From assembly GCF_001426545.1 (NCBI RefSeq), contig NZ_LMEZ01000009.1, forward strand, positions 124,001 to 188,000: a DNA stretch of 64,000 bases, given 5' to 3'. The notes beneath the pieces were generated by a model. The model was not told the DNA's origin. It searched no databases and saw only the letters and a list, made by a program, of their open reading frames with translations. This DNA is from Mycobacterium sp. Root135. GTDB lineage: Bacteria; Actinomycetota; Actinomycetes; Mycobacteriales; Mycobacteriaceae. Position numbers and translations under genes: made by a program. Below are positions 16,295 through 25,153 of this stretch, in pieces; the first letter of the stretch is position 1, and every line of letters starts with the position of its first letter.

Positions 16295-17530
16295 ATGCTG
16301 CGCGACTTTCCCGACGTGGTCGTCACCGGATTCGCGACGACCAACGCCCTCGCGGTGGACGCCGAAGCGACCTGGGCCGCCCTGTTGGACGGCGGCAGCG
16401 GAATTCGCCGGCTGTCCGGTGCCTTCGTCGAGGACCTGGATCTCCCGGTGAAGATCGGCGGTCAACTCCTCGAAGACTTCGACACCGAACTCAGCAGGGT
16501 GGAGCTGCGCCGGCTGTCGTACCAGCAGAAGATGGCTCTGGTCCTCGGGCGGCGCGCGTGGGCCCACAGCGGCTCGCCCGACATGGATCCGACCAGGCTC
16601 TCGGTGTCGGTCGGCACCGGCTTTGGCAACGCCGAGGAAGTCATCCTCGCCTACATCGCCATGCGCAAGCGAGGCATGAAGGCGGTGTCTCCGCTGGCCG
16701 TTCAGATGTTCATGCCCAACGGAGCCGCCGCGGCGGTTGGACTCGACCGTGCGGCGCGCGCGGGCGTATCGGCGCCGATGATGGCCGACGCGTCGGGAGC
16801 GGGTGCCATCGCGCAGGCCTGGCAACAAATCGTCTTCGGTGACGCCGACGTCGTGATCTGTGGCGCCGTGGAGTCGCCGATCGAGGGAGTGCCCATTGCG
16901 GCCTACTCCCAGTTCGACGGCATGATGGCCGCCGGCGACGACCCCGCGGGCGCGTGCCGACCGTTCGACGAGGACCGTCGCGGCATGGTTCTCGGCGAAG
17001 GCGGCGCCCTGCTGGTCATCGAGACCGAGGAGCACGCGAAGGCCAGGGGCGCGAACATCCATGCTCGGCTACTCGGAGCGGCGACCACCTCCGACGGATA
17101 CGACGCAGTGCGTTCCGATCCCAGTGCGGAACAAGAAGCCCAGGCCCTGATGCGAGCCATCCAACTGGCGGGCCTCACCGCCGACGACGTGGACTTCGTC
17201 AACGCTCACGCCGCGGGCACCGTCGACGGCGACCTCGTCGAGGCCACCGCGTTGGAGAAGGTGTTCGGCGCCGGTCGTCCCGCCGTGTACGCGCCAAAGG
17301 CCGCCTTGGGCAACACCTTTGGTTCTGCCGGAGCCATCGAGGCGGTGTTGACGGTGCAGGCCCTACGCGACGGCGTGGTGCCGCCGACCCTGAACCTCAC
17401 TCGGCTCGACGAGCGAATCGACCTGGACGTCGTCACCGGCGAACCCCGTCGGTCCGACTACCGCTACGCCGTGAGCAACACGTTCGCCTTCGGCGGCCAC
17501 AACGTGGTGCTGGCCTTCGGCAAGTACTAG
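16295..17530 (+). CDS. KasA-like beta-ketoacyl synthase with altered active site
   Basis: 411 residues, full length for KasA/KasB. The fold is well kept: VYAPKAALGN, RRGMVLGEGGALLVIETEEH and VSNTFAFGGHNVVLAFG align with KasA. Two of the three catalytic residues are changed. The nucleophile Cys (ACSSGA in KasA) is Asp in MADASGAG (codon GAC at 16786-16788), and the second catalytic His (ALGHSIG) is Asn in ALGNTFG. The first His survives in VNAHAAGT. It therefore cannot do normal Claisen condensation and may be a structural or regulatory partner, as chain-length factors are for other ketosynthases. It is convergent with the WS/DGAT gene, which suggests a lipid context. Confidence 0.85.
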   Translation: MLRDFPDVVVTGFATTNALAVDAEATWAALLDGGSGIRRLSGAFVEDLDLPVKIGGQLLEDFDTELSRVELRRLSYQQKMALVLGRRAWAHSGSPDMDPTRLSVSVGTGFGNAEEVILAYIAMRKRGMKAVSPLAVQMFMPNGAAAAVGLDRAARAGVSAPMMADASGAGAIAQAWQQIVFGDADVVICGAVESPIEGVPIAAYSQFDGMMAAGDDPAGACRPFDEDRRGMVLGEGGALLVIETEEHAKARGANIHARLLGAATTSDGYDAVRSDPSAEQEAQALMRAIQLAGLTADDVDFVNAHAAGTVDGDLVEATALEKVFGAGRPAVYAPKAALGNTFGSAGAIEAVLTVQALRDGVVPPTLNLTRLDERIDLDVVTGEPRRSDYRYAVSNTFAFGGHNVVLAFGKY

Positions 17531-17535
17531 TCGGC

Positions 17536-18900
17536 TCAGGCGCCGACGGCCTGCTCGAGCTCGGCCAGCGAGTTCTCCAGGTGCATCAGCAGCCGCTGCA
17601 GGTGCGGCACGCTGCGTCGGCAGCCGACCAAGCCGAAGTCGAGGTTGTCGCCGTTGTTGGTCATGGTGATGTTGAGCGCCTGACCGTCGAGCGCGATGGA
17701 GAACGGATAGTTGCCGTCGAGGCGGGCGCCGTTCCAGTACAACGGTTCCGACGCACCGGGGACGTTGGAGATGACGATGTTGAACGGCGGCGGCGCCGAC
17801 GAGACGAAGCCGGGGAGCAGCCCCATCGCCAGGCCCGACATCAGCACGGCCGAGAGGGCCAGGGCCTGTGTCCGCGGCAGCTCGGCGAACACCTTCTTGT
17901 TGTCGGTCATCGACGTGCTGATCGCGTCGAGCCGCTTGGCCGGGTCGACGACGTCGGTGGCCAGGTTGCACAGGATGGTGCCCACCATGTTGCCGCCGGC
18001 GTCCTGTTCGTCCTTGGTGCGCAGGCTCACCGGCACCATCGCGACCAGCGGAGCGTCGGGAAGGGCCGCGCGTTCGACGAGATATGCCCGCAGGGCTCCC
18101 GCGCACATCGCCAGCACGACGTCGTTGACGGTGACGCCTGCGGCGGACTTGACGGCCTTGATCCGCGCCATCGGCCACGACTGTGCGGCGACGCGCCGTG
18201 CTCCACCGATCGGGACGTTGAACATCGTCTTCGGAGCGCGGAACGGCAACGTAAGTTGCTGTTCCAGTAGCGCGGCCCTGGCGATCGACAGGGTCGAAGG
18301 AGCCAGCGACGCGATCGAGCCGACGGTCCCGGTGAGGGACTGCAGGGCAGACCGGCCTTCGGTGGCGCGCTCGGTCCGCTGCTTGGGGCCGAGCGTCCAG
18401 GGCACCCGCATCTCGGTGTCCGTTGGATCGGTCGTCATCGACCGGATGGTCAACCGCTGGGCGCTGACGCCGTCGAGCAGTGAGTGGTGGATCTTGGTGT
18501 AGACCGCGAAGCGGCCGTCTCCCAGGCCCTCGATCAGGCTCGCCTCCCATAGCGGTCGGTGCCGGTCGAGGAGGGTGCCGTGCAACCGCGACACCAACTC
18601 CAGGAGATCGCGGACGCGGCCCGGTCGGGGCAACCCCGAGCGGCGCAGGTGGTAGTCGATGTCGACGTCGTCGTCGATTGCCCAGGCCAAGTTGGAGATG
18701 CCGCCGAGCACCCGGCCCGGGTGCTTCCGGAACGTCTGCTGAAAGTCGTCGTTCTTGACGATGGTCTCGTACATGTCCCGGATGAAGTCCGGTCCGGCGC
18801 CCTCGGGTGGTTCGAACAGCTGCAGACCGGCGACGTGCATGGGGTGTTCGCGCGATTCACCGAGCAGGAACATCGAATCGGTCGGCGACATCAGCTTCAT
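17536..18900 (-). CDS. Wax ester synthase/diacylglycerol acyltransferase (WS/DGAT)
   Basis: 454 residues from ATG 18900, giving the typical family start MKLMSPTDSMFLLGE; a GTG at 18918 would add six residues. The active-site motif HHxxxDG is present in KIHHSLLDGVSA. The enzyme esterifies acyl-CoA to diacylglycerol or a long-chain alcohol, making triacylglycerol or wax storage lipid at the inner membrane. Mycobacteria carry many such Tgs-type paralogues, and which one this is cannot be told. It ends six bases from the stop of the convergent ketosynthase-like gene. Confidence 0.92.
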   Translation of the reverse strand: MKLMSPTDSMFLLGESREHPMHVAGLQLFEPPEGAGPDFIRDMYETIVKNDDFQQTFRKHPGRVLGGISNLAWAIDDDVDIDYHLRRSGLPRPGRVRDLLELVSRLHGTLLDRHRPLWEASLIEGLGDGRFAVYTKIHHSLLDGVSAQRLTIRSMTTDPTDTEMRVPWTLGPKQRTERATEGRSALQSLTGTVGSIASLAPSTLSIARAALLEQQLTLPFRAPKTMFNVPIGGARRVAAQSWPMARIKAVKSAAGVTVNDVVLAMCAGALRAYLVERAALPDAPLVAMVPVSLRTKDEQDAGGNMVGTILCNLATDVVDPAKRLDAISTSMTDNKKVFAELPRTQALALSAVLMSGLAMGLLPGFVSSAPPPFNIVISNVPGASEPLYWNGARLDGNYPFSIALDGQALNITMTNNGDNLDFGLVGCRRSVPHLQRLLMHLENSLAELEQAVGA

Positions 18901-18951
18901 GGGTGTGACGGTACCCACAGTCCCTGGTATTCACGCCCTCGAGTCACGTGT

Positions 18952-19392
18952 TCAGCCCTGGGGTAGTCGAACCACCTGGACGAAGAACTCGTCGATCTGG
19001 CGGACCGCGTTCATGAACTGGTCCAAATCCACCGGCTTGGTGACGTAGGCGTTGGCGTGCAGCTTGTAACTACGCAGGATGTCCTCTTCTGCCGAAGACG
19101 TGGTGAGCACGACGACCGGGATGTGGTTCAGATTCGGATCGGACTTGATCTTCTCCAGCAGCTGGCGGCCGTCGTACTTCGGCAGGTTCAGGTCGAGCAG
19201 GATCAGGTCGGGCGTCGGGGCGTTTTCGAAGGCGCCGCGCCGATACAGGAAGTCCAGGCCCTCCTCGCCGTCGTGTGCCACGTGCAGATTGTTCTTGATC
19301 TTGTTGTGCTCAAAGGCTTCCCGGGTGATGAGTTCGTCACCGGGGTCGTCCTCCACCAGCAGGACGTCGATCGGTTTCGCGGCTGATGTCAT
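18952..19392 (-). CDS. Single-domain response regulator (Rcp1-like)
   Basis: 146 residues, consisting only of a receiver domain. The acidic pocket is in VEDDPGD, the phosphoacceptor Asp in LILLDLNLPKYDG, and the conserved Lys in YVTKPVD. There is no output domain. It resembles the small regulators paired with phytochrome-like and CHASE3-type kinases. GGAAGGA stands upstream of the ATG. Its ATG overlaps the TGA of the histidine kinase gene (ATGA), so the two are translationally coupled and this is almost certainly the kinase's partner. Confidence 0.9.
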   Translation of the reverse strand: MTSAAKPIDVLLVEDDPGDELITREAFEHNKIKNNLHVAHDGEEGLDFLYRRGAFENAPTPDLILLDLNLPKYDGRQLLEKIKSDPNLNHIPVVVLTTSSAEEDILRSYKLHANAYVTKPVDLDQFMNAVRQIDEFFVQVVRLPQG

Positions 19393-20999
19393 GGGGTCGT
19401 TCCTTCCAGGGATGATGCAGGGACGAGCGTCGGGGTGGGTACGGGCAGGGTGAAGCGGAACCGGGTGCCGTCGGTGTACGCGGTGTCGATCCAGATGGCG
19501 CCGCCGTGGTGTTCGACGATCTTCTTGCACAGGGCCAGGCCGATGCCCGTTCCACCGTAGGAGTCGCGGCCGTGTAGGCGCTGAAAGATGATGAACACCT
19601 TGTCGACGAACTCCGGGGCGATGCCAATCCCGTTGTCCGACAACGTAAACGAGTAAAGGTCGGCATCGTCTGCTCGCTGCCATTCGATCGTCATGCGCGG
19701 CGCGACGCCGTCCTTGCTGAACTTCATCGCGTTGCCGATCAGGTTCTGCCACAGCATGGCAAGGAGCGTCGGGTCGCCGACGACGTGGGGAAGCGGCTCG
19801 GCGGGGCGGACGATGTCAGCCTCGGATTCCTCTATCGCGACGGAGAGGTTGGCGAGTCCGTCGTCCAGGGCGGCGTCGAGGTCGACGTCGGTCTGGGCGG
19901 CGTTGAGCCGGCCGACGCGCGAGAAGGTCAGCAGGTCGTTGATCAGCACCTGCATGCGCTTGGCGCCGTCGACTGCGAAGTCGATGTACTCGACGCCGCG
20001 GTCGTCGAGTTTGTCGCGATACCGCTTCTCGAGCAGCTGGCAGAACGAGGTGACCTTGCGGAGCGGTTCCTGGAGATCGTGGGAGGCGACGTAGGCGAAC
20101 TGTTCGAGTTCGGCGTTCGACCGGCGCAACTCGACGGTCTGCTCGTCCAGTTGGGCTTCTGCCGAACGGGAGGCGTCGAGCTCGTCGACGATCCGCTGCC
20201 GCATGTTCTCGACGTCGACGGCGATGGCGCGGATGTCCTTGGGCCCCTGGGGGACGATCTGCTTGGCGAAGTCGCCCTCGGTGATGCGCCGGCATGACGC
20301 CGCGAGTGACGCCAGCGGTCGGGTGACCGCCGTCTGCATCACGATGGCCAGCGCGGCCGCGGTCACCAGCAGCGCCACCACGATCGCGCCGAGAAAGGCG
20401 TTGCGCCACCAGCGAATCCGATCCAGGTCTTCGATTCCCGCCGACCTCGCCGCGCTGAGGTGCTCGTTCTGGGTGTCGAAAAGCGCTCGGATGCGGTCGA
20501 ACTCGGTCTTTCCGCGGTCGGCGACGCCCGAGTCGACCACGGTGCGGGTACCGGGCTGGATGGTGGCGATCAGCGGTTCGGCGAACGAGGACCGCCAGGC
20601 AGCGGCCGCCTGATCGATCGCGTCGACGTCGGCGAGCAGCTCCTTGCGGCCTCCCGCCCGTTGGCGGAGCTCTTCGGCGGCCGCCGCCTGGGCCTGCTGC
20701 CCGGCGTAGTACGGGTCGAGGAATTGGCGGTCGGCCGAGATGGCGTATCCCCGGGTGGCGGTCTCCTGGTCGCGCAGCGCCGCCTGCATTTGGTATGCCG
20801 CCGAGCGCGACGGCTGGATCTCGTCGACCATCTGGTGGGCCACTGCGTCGTACCTGCTGAGCAGCAGGCCTCCGGCGATTCCGGCGCCGAGGACGAGCAG
20901 GCCCATGATGGTCAGCACCAGGGTCTGCCAGCCCTGCACGGTGAGTGGCGACGACCGTCTCGGCATCGTGGCGGGGTCAGTTTCGGCCGTGGTCGTCAT
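19389..20999 (-). CDS. CHASE3-HAMP sensor histidine kinase
   Basis: 536 residues. A transmembrane helix at about 26-48 is followed by an extracytoplasmic CHASE3-type sensor (about 50-195, including QETATRGYAIS), a second helix at 202-222, a HAMP region, a coiled coil and HisKA with H307 in ASHDLQEPLRK. The ATPase domain has WQNLIGNAMKF, DNGIGIAPE and GTGIGLALC. It should autophosphorylate and pass phosphate to the adjacent receiver proteins. The start codon shares one base with the stop of the upstream receiver-PP2C gene, and its end overlaps the small response regulator, so all three are coupled. The ligand is unknown. Confidence 0.92.
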   Translation of the reverse strand: MTTTAETDPATMPRRSSPLTVQGWQTLVLTIMGLLVLGAGIAGGLLLSRYDAVAHQMVDEIQPSRSAAYQMQAALRDQETATRGYAISADRQFLDPYYAGQQAQAAAAEELRQRAGGRKELLADVDAIDQAAAAWRSSFAEPLIATIQPGTRTVVDSGVADRGKTEFDRIRALFDTQNEHLSAARSAGIEDLDRIRWWRNAFLGAIVVALLVTAAALAIVMQTAVTRPLASLAASCRRITEGDFAKQIVPQGPKDIRAIAVDVENMRQRIVDELDASRSAEAQLDEQTVELRRSNAELEQFAYVASHDLQEPLRKVTSFCQLLEKRYRDKLDDRGVEYIDFAVDGAKRMQVLINDLLTFSRVGRLNAAQTDVDLDAALDDGLANLSVAIEESEADIVRPAEPLPHVVGDPTLLAMLWQNLIGNAMKFSKDGVAPRMTIEWQRADDADLYSFTLSDNGIGIAPEFVDKVFIIFQRLHGRDSYGGTGIGLALCKKIVEHHGGAIWIDTAYTDGTRFRFTLPVPTPTLVPASSLEGTTP

Positions 21000-22234
21000 C
21001 AGTCCGTCCGCTCCACCCGTACGACGGCGATGTCGTCGGACAGGCCGCCGTGCAGCCCGGCGATCTTTTCAGCGCCCCCGATGAGTGCCTCCACGAACGC
21101 CGTGCCGGTCAGTGCCGCCTGCGATCTGGCCACTTCGAGCAGGCCGTCCTCGCCGAGTCGTTCGTTCCCGACGCCGGAGTGCCCTTCGAACAGCCCGTCG
21201 GTGAGCAGCAGCAGGCCGTGGCCGGCAGGCAACTCCATCTCGACGACCGGCCAGTCCGTCGCACCGATGCCGAGGGCGGGTCCGGCGGCCGGCTCCAACC
21301 ATTCCACCGTGTCGGGTCCGTGCAGCAGCATGCCGGGATGTCCCGCCCGGACCGCGGTGAAGCTGCGGTCGTGCGGGGACAGCGCAAGGCTCAGCACCGT
21401 CGCAAAGATCCGCGGTCCCGGGCTCTCCGCACGCAGGATCCGCTCCAGCTGACGCATGCGTTCGTTGCCGCGAAGGCCGGCAAAGGTCAACGCCCGCCAG
21501 CCAATTCGCAAGGCGACCCCGAGGGCGGCCTCGTCGGGGCCGTGCCCCGCCACGTCGCCGACCATCACGTGGACGGTCCGGTCGGGGGTTTGGACGAAGT
21601 CGTAGAAGTCACCGCCGAGCAGCGCGTTCGCGCGGCTGGGGCGGTACTTGGCCACGATGTCGACGCCAGGGTTGTCGAGGAGCAGCGGCGACGGCAGCAG
21701 GCCGCGCTCGAGGCGGGAGTTCTCCTGCGCCCGAAGCTGGCTGGACCGCAGATCCGCCGAGGTGATCTCGGCGCGCTTGCGTTCGATCGCGTAGAGCAGG
21801 GCGCGCCGCAGCATCTCGGCTTCGACGCGCCCCTTGACGAGGTAGTCCTGCGCGCCGGATGCGAGCGCCGACACGCCGAAGTGCTCGTCGTTGAGCCCGG
21901 TGAGCACCACGATCGGGATGGTGGGGTCGCACTTGGTGACGCGGTCGAGCGCGGCAATGCCGTTCGCGTCGGGAAGGTTCAGATCGAGCAGAATGCAGTC
22001 CGGCCGCAGCTTGGCCAGTTCCACCTCGGCGACGGCCATCGTCGGTGCCCAGGCCAACCGGATGTCGATGTCGGCGTCCAAGACGAGTTCCTCGACCAGC
22101 AGTGCGTCTCCACGGTCGTCCTCAACCAGCAGGACCGACAGGGGGCGGGTCTGGGCGCCTACGCCGGCCCCAGCCGTTGGGTCAGAGTCGGGTGCAGCCC
22201 CCACCGGAACCACATCCTTCGAACGTCGCATCAC
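20999..22234 (-). CDS. Receiver-PP2C (SpoIIE) phosphatase response regulator
   Basis: 411 residues. An N-terminal receiver has D84 in ILLDLNLPDANG and a Lys in DYLVKG. A helical linker leads to a SpoIIE/RsbU-type PP2C phosphatase with GGDFYDF, VGDVAGHG and a final LSDDIAVV metal site. Proteins of this design dephosphorylate STAS anti-sigma antagonists when the receiver is phosphorylated. The STAS gene 56 bases upstream in the same operon is the obvious target, and the histidine kinase encoded next is the likely phosphodonor. A TGATG overlap couples it to the kinase gene. Confidence 0.92.
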   Translation of the reverse strand: MMRRSKDVVPVGAAPDSDPTAGAGVGAQTRPLSVLLVEDDRGDALLVEELVLDADIDIRLAWAPTMAVAEVELAKLRPDCILLDLNLPDANGIAALDRVTKCDPTIPIVVLTGLNDEHFGVSALASGAQDYLVKGRVEAEMLRRALLYAIERKRAEITSADLRSSQLRAQENSRLERGLLPSPLLLDNPGVDIVAKYRPSRANALLGGDFYDFVQTPDRTVHVMVGDVAGHGPDEAALGVALRIGWRALTFAGLRGNERMRQLERILRAESPGPRIFATVLSLALSPHDRSFTAVRAGHPGMLLHGPDTVEWLEPAAGPALGIGATDWPVVEMELPAGHGLLLLTDGLFEGHSGVGNERLGEDGLLEVARSQAALTGTAFVEALIGGAEKIAGLHGGLSDDIAVVRVERTD

Positions 22235-22290
22235 GGGGCTGCCGCTGCTTGACAGTCATCCGACAGTACCGTCGTGCCAGTTCTGAGGTC

Positions 22291-22650
22291 CTACGGCTGG
22301 GTTCCCAGGGCGGCGAGCGCCTCGTCGGCAGTCTGATAGAGCGCCAGGAATTCGTCGAGCTTGGTCAGCTGGATGGGTCGCGCCGTCGCCGGACCGCTGG
22401 CCACCACGGCGAATTTGCCGGTCCCTCCCGCTCTTTCGTGGGTCTCCGCGAGAATTCGCAGGCCAACGGAGGCGAGAAAGGACACCGCGGTCAGGTCGAT
22501 GATCAGGGCGCCGGGGCGCTCCTCGATCAGCTCGGCGAGGAGCTCCTCCAACGCGGGTGAGGTGGCAAGATCCACCACTCCGTCCACCTTCAACACGGTG
22601 GCCCCGTCCCGCCGCTCGACCGAGGTCGAGATCGCATCGGCTGTCGACAA
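22291..22650 (-). CDS. STAS-domain anti-sigma factor antagonist
   Basis: 119 residues if translation starts at TTG 22650, which has AGGGAGGG about seven bases upstream; longer in-frame starts lack such support. The fold matches RsbV/SpoIIAA-type proteins (VDGVVDLATSPALEEL, then ALIIDLTAVSFLASVGL). A Ser is kept in the loop that kinases phosphorylate (LASVG in place of MDSSG). It should release a sigma factor by binding its anti-sigma kinase when unphosphorylated. It is the first gene of the four-gene operon and has a SigF-like promoter. Confidence 0.85.
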   Translation of the reverse strand: MSTADAISTSVERRDGATVLKVDGVVDLATSPALEELLAELIEERPGALIIDLTAVSFLASVGLRILAETHERAGGTGKFAVVASGPATARPIQLTKLDEFLALYQTADEALAALGTQP

Positions 22651-22691
22651 CGGCCATCCCTCCCTAGAGAACTTCGTCGATCTTAGTATCC

Positions 22692-22718
22692 GCACCCCGT
22701 TCCGCTGGACTTTAAACC
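22692..22718 (-). promoter_or_regulatory. SigF-like promoter of the STAS operon
   Basis: On the minus strand, GGTTT (22718-22714), 16 bases, then GGGTGC (22697-22692). This fits the mycobacterial SigF pattern of GGTTT or GTTT, 15-17 bases, GGGTA[TC], with one mismatch in the -10. Transcription would start near 22686, about 36 bases before the TTG. The rest of the 316-base gap (22651-22966) up to the divergent gene shows no other gene. Confidence 0.55.
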
Positions 22719-22966
22719 AGTGGGCGGCGAGCGCGTCATGCTTAAGGTTAATGTCAAGATCGGCGACTCGCCGAGAGGGGTGCGGCGCGAGAAGATGGAC
22801 CCGCCGGATCACCAGCCCACATCCCTAGGCAAGGGGTCTTCGTCATACCCACGGTGGCGATTGCAAATCGCGTTTTGGGGGAACACACGCGCGTGACGGA
22901 CCGCGCGACGGGCAAGGCCCCGGGAGTCGTTGCCCATGATGTTCCCGACGACGGAGTCGCGAGCTG

Positions 22967-25153
22967 ATGGCGGACGTCCCCTTTCACCAGCGCTATCCCG
23001 CGGCGCTTCGACGTCATCTGGACACCGGTGGCGAGGCCGGCCTCGCCGCGGCCAGCGAGATCGGCCGCCAAGCGTTGGACGACCGCGTCGGCATCGTCGA
23101 GATCGTCGAGTGTCACTTCGAACTCACCGAAGAACTGCCCGCGGCGTCCCGTCCGGCCGCCGTGAACTTCCTCAAGAAGACCCTCGCCGCCTTCGACGTC
23201 GCCTCCCGCGGGTTCGCCGACGGCGTCGAGCGATACGAGGAGCAACGGGCCAGGGCCGACGACCTCGAGGACCGCGACGCGTTTCGCACCGCGCTGGTGA
23301 ACTCCCTGCAGGAGGGGTTCTTCGTCGTGGACCCCGACGGCACCATCGTCGGGGTCAACGAGGCCTTCGCCGACATCACCGGCTGCGGGGCAGAGGGGCT
23401 GCCCTATCGCTGGCCGTACCCCTGGCTGGCCGACCAGGACGAGGCGGCCAAGCGGCTCGCCCTTCTTGTGGAGCAGGGCAGCATTCAGGCCGAGACGCAG
23501 ATCCGGCATCGTGACGGCCGCCTCACCTGGGCCGAGGTGAGCATCAACTCGGTCACCGCGGGGGGTGCCGACGGTGACGCCTACGTCGGCACCATCCGCG
23601 ACGTCACGGCGGCCAAGGCGTCGGCCGCCCGCGAGAGCGCCGTCGTGCGATTGGCCACGGCCGTCGGGATCGCGACCAGCGTCGCCGAGGTGCTCGACAT
23701 CGTGCTCGAGGAGTTGCGGGCCGCGATCGACCTCAGCCGGGTCGTCGCCGTGATGTGGACGAAGTCGGGCGACCCCGAGGTGCAGGTCGCCGGATCGCCG
23801 GAGCCGATCTCCTGGGGCGACCTCGATCCGTTCCTGCAGGCGAGGTTCACCGAGACGCGGGACTGGCCGCCGCTGTCGGTACAGGCGATTGGGACGGCAG
23901 GTCCGGCGGGCCCGTGGCTGGGCATCATGGCGGTGCTCTCGGGTGTCGGACCGTCCGCGCTGTGGCTGGAGAATGCGGAGCCCCGCGTCATCGGTGCCGA
24001 CGACCGACTGCTCGTCACGACTCTGGTCGGTCATCTGAGCCTGGCCGTGCAGCACGTTCGCCAGTTCGAGATCGCCAGGGAGGCGTCGTCGACCCTGCAG
24101 AGGACGATGATGCCGACGACGAAACCGCCGGTCGGGTTCGCGGTCCGATACGAGCCCGCGGCGTCGCCGCTCGAGATCGGCGGCGACTGGTACGACGTGC
24201 TCGCGGTCGGCGACCGTCAGATCGGCATCGTCGTCGGTGACTGCGTTGGCAGCGGGTTGTCGGCGGCGGCGGTGATGGGTCAACTCAGAAGCTCGGCACG
24301 GGTCCTTCTCGTCAACGGCGCCAGTCCCGGGCGACTGCTCGACGAGCTGGATTCCGCGGCGGCCCTCATCGCGGGCGCGTACTGCACGACCGTCTTCGTC
24401 GGGATCGTCGACGTGGAGACCGGGCAGATGGCCTATAGCAGTGCGGGCCATATTCCGGCCCTGCTCGCCGTGCCGGGTGGGGCACCGGAGAGTCTGACTG
24501 GCGCCACCTCGGTGCCGCTGGCGGTTCAGAAGGCGGGTCCGCGGCCGGAGGCGACGACGTTCCTCTCGCCGGGATCCACCCTGATGCTCTACACCGACGG
24601 ACTGGTGGAGCGCCGAGAAGAGCTGGTCGACAACGGCATTCGGCGGGCAGGTCAGGTGCTGGCCGAGACGATCGAATCGCCGGCGGACGTCGTCGCGGAC
24701 GCGGTGCTGCAACGGATGGTTCCGAAGGACGGCTTCGACGACGACGTCGCGATCGTGGTGTATCGCAGGCCGCCGGCGCCGCTGCTGATCGACGTGCTGG
24801 CGACGCCCGACCAACTGAGCGGAATCAGGGCTCAGATCGCCGGTTGGCTGCGGGCCACCGGCATTCCCGACGACCTCGGCGGCGACATCGTGCTCGTCGT
24901 GAACGAGGCGTGCACCAACAGCATCGAACACGCCTACCGCGGGGCCACGCCGGGCCGCATGGTGGTGTGTGCCGAGGCCAAGGGCCGGGGGATCTCGATC
25001 CGCATCACCGACTTCGGCTCGTGGAAGCTGCCCGACGCCAACCCGCGGACCCGTGGCCGCGGGGTGCCGCTGATGCGTGCGGTCAGCGGCGACGTCTTCC
25101 TCGACGGCACCTCGACCGGCACCACGGTGACGATGAACTTCGAACTGTCCTAA
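22967..25153 (+). CDS. PAS-GAF-PP2C-HATPase stress-signalling protein
   Basis: 728 residues. In order: an N-terminal helical region resembling RsbU/RsbR N-domains (1-95), a PAS domain (about 105-215, with FFVVDPDGTIVGVNEAF), a GAF-like region (about 220-375), a SpoIIE PP2C phosphatase (about 390-600, with GGDWYDV, VGDCVGSG and DDDVAIVV), and a C-terminal RsbW-like HATPase (about 610-728, with VNEACTNSIEHAY). One chain thus holds both a phosphatase for STAS proteins and an anti-sigma-type kinase. It should set the phosphorylation of an antagonist such as the divergent STAS protein. The start is ATG 22967 with only weak ribosome-site support. Confidence 0.9.
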   Translation: MADVPFHQRYPAALRRHLDTGGEAGLAAASEIGRQALDDRVGIVEIVECHFELTEELPAASRPAAVNFLKKTLAAFDVASRGFADGVERYEEQRARADDLEDRDAFRTALVNSLQEGFFVVDPDGTIVGVNEAFADITGCGAEGLPYRWPYPWLADQDEAAKRLALLVEQGSIQAETQIRHRDGRLTWAEVSINSVTAGGADGDAYVGTIRDVTAAKASAARESAVVRLATAVGIATSVAEVLDIVLEELRAAIDLSRVVAVMWTKSGDPEVQVAGSPEPISWGDLDPFLQARFTETRDWPPLSVQAIGTAGPAGPWLGIMAVLSGVGPSALWLENAEPRVIGADDRLLVTTLVGHLSLAVQHVRQFEIAREASSTLQRTMMPTTKPPVGFAVRYEPAASPLEIGGDWYDVLAVGDRQIGIVVGDCVGSGLSAAAVMGQLRSSARVLLVNGASPGRLLDELDSAAALIAGAYCTTVFVGIVDVETGQMAYSSAGHIPALLAVPGGAPESLTGATSVPLAVQKAGPRPEATTFLSPGSTLMLYTDGLVERREELVDNGIRRAGQVLAETIESPADVVADAVLQRMVPKDGFDDDVAIVVYRRPPAPLLIDVLATPDQLSGIRAQIAGWLRATGIPDDLGGDIVLVVNEACTNSIEHAYRGATPGRMVVCAEAKGRGISIRITDFGSWKLPDANPRTRGRGVPLMRAVSGDVFLDGTSTGTTVTMNFELS

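Noticed and set aside
16043..17062. Long upstream extension of the small HTH protein into the ketosynthase gene
   Set aside because: ATG 16042 has an excellent ribosome site, and the upstream part is antisense to the ketosynthase.
22754..24931. 725-codon frame antisense to the PAS-GAF-PP2C-HATPase gene
   Set aside because: Shadow frame; the plus-strand protein has complete domain motifs throughout.
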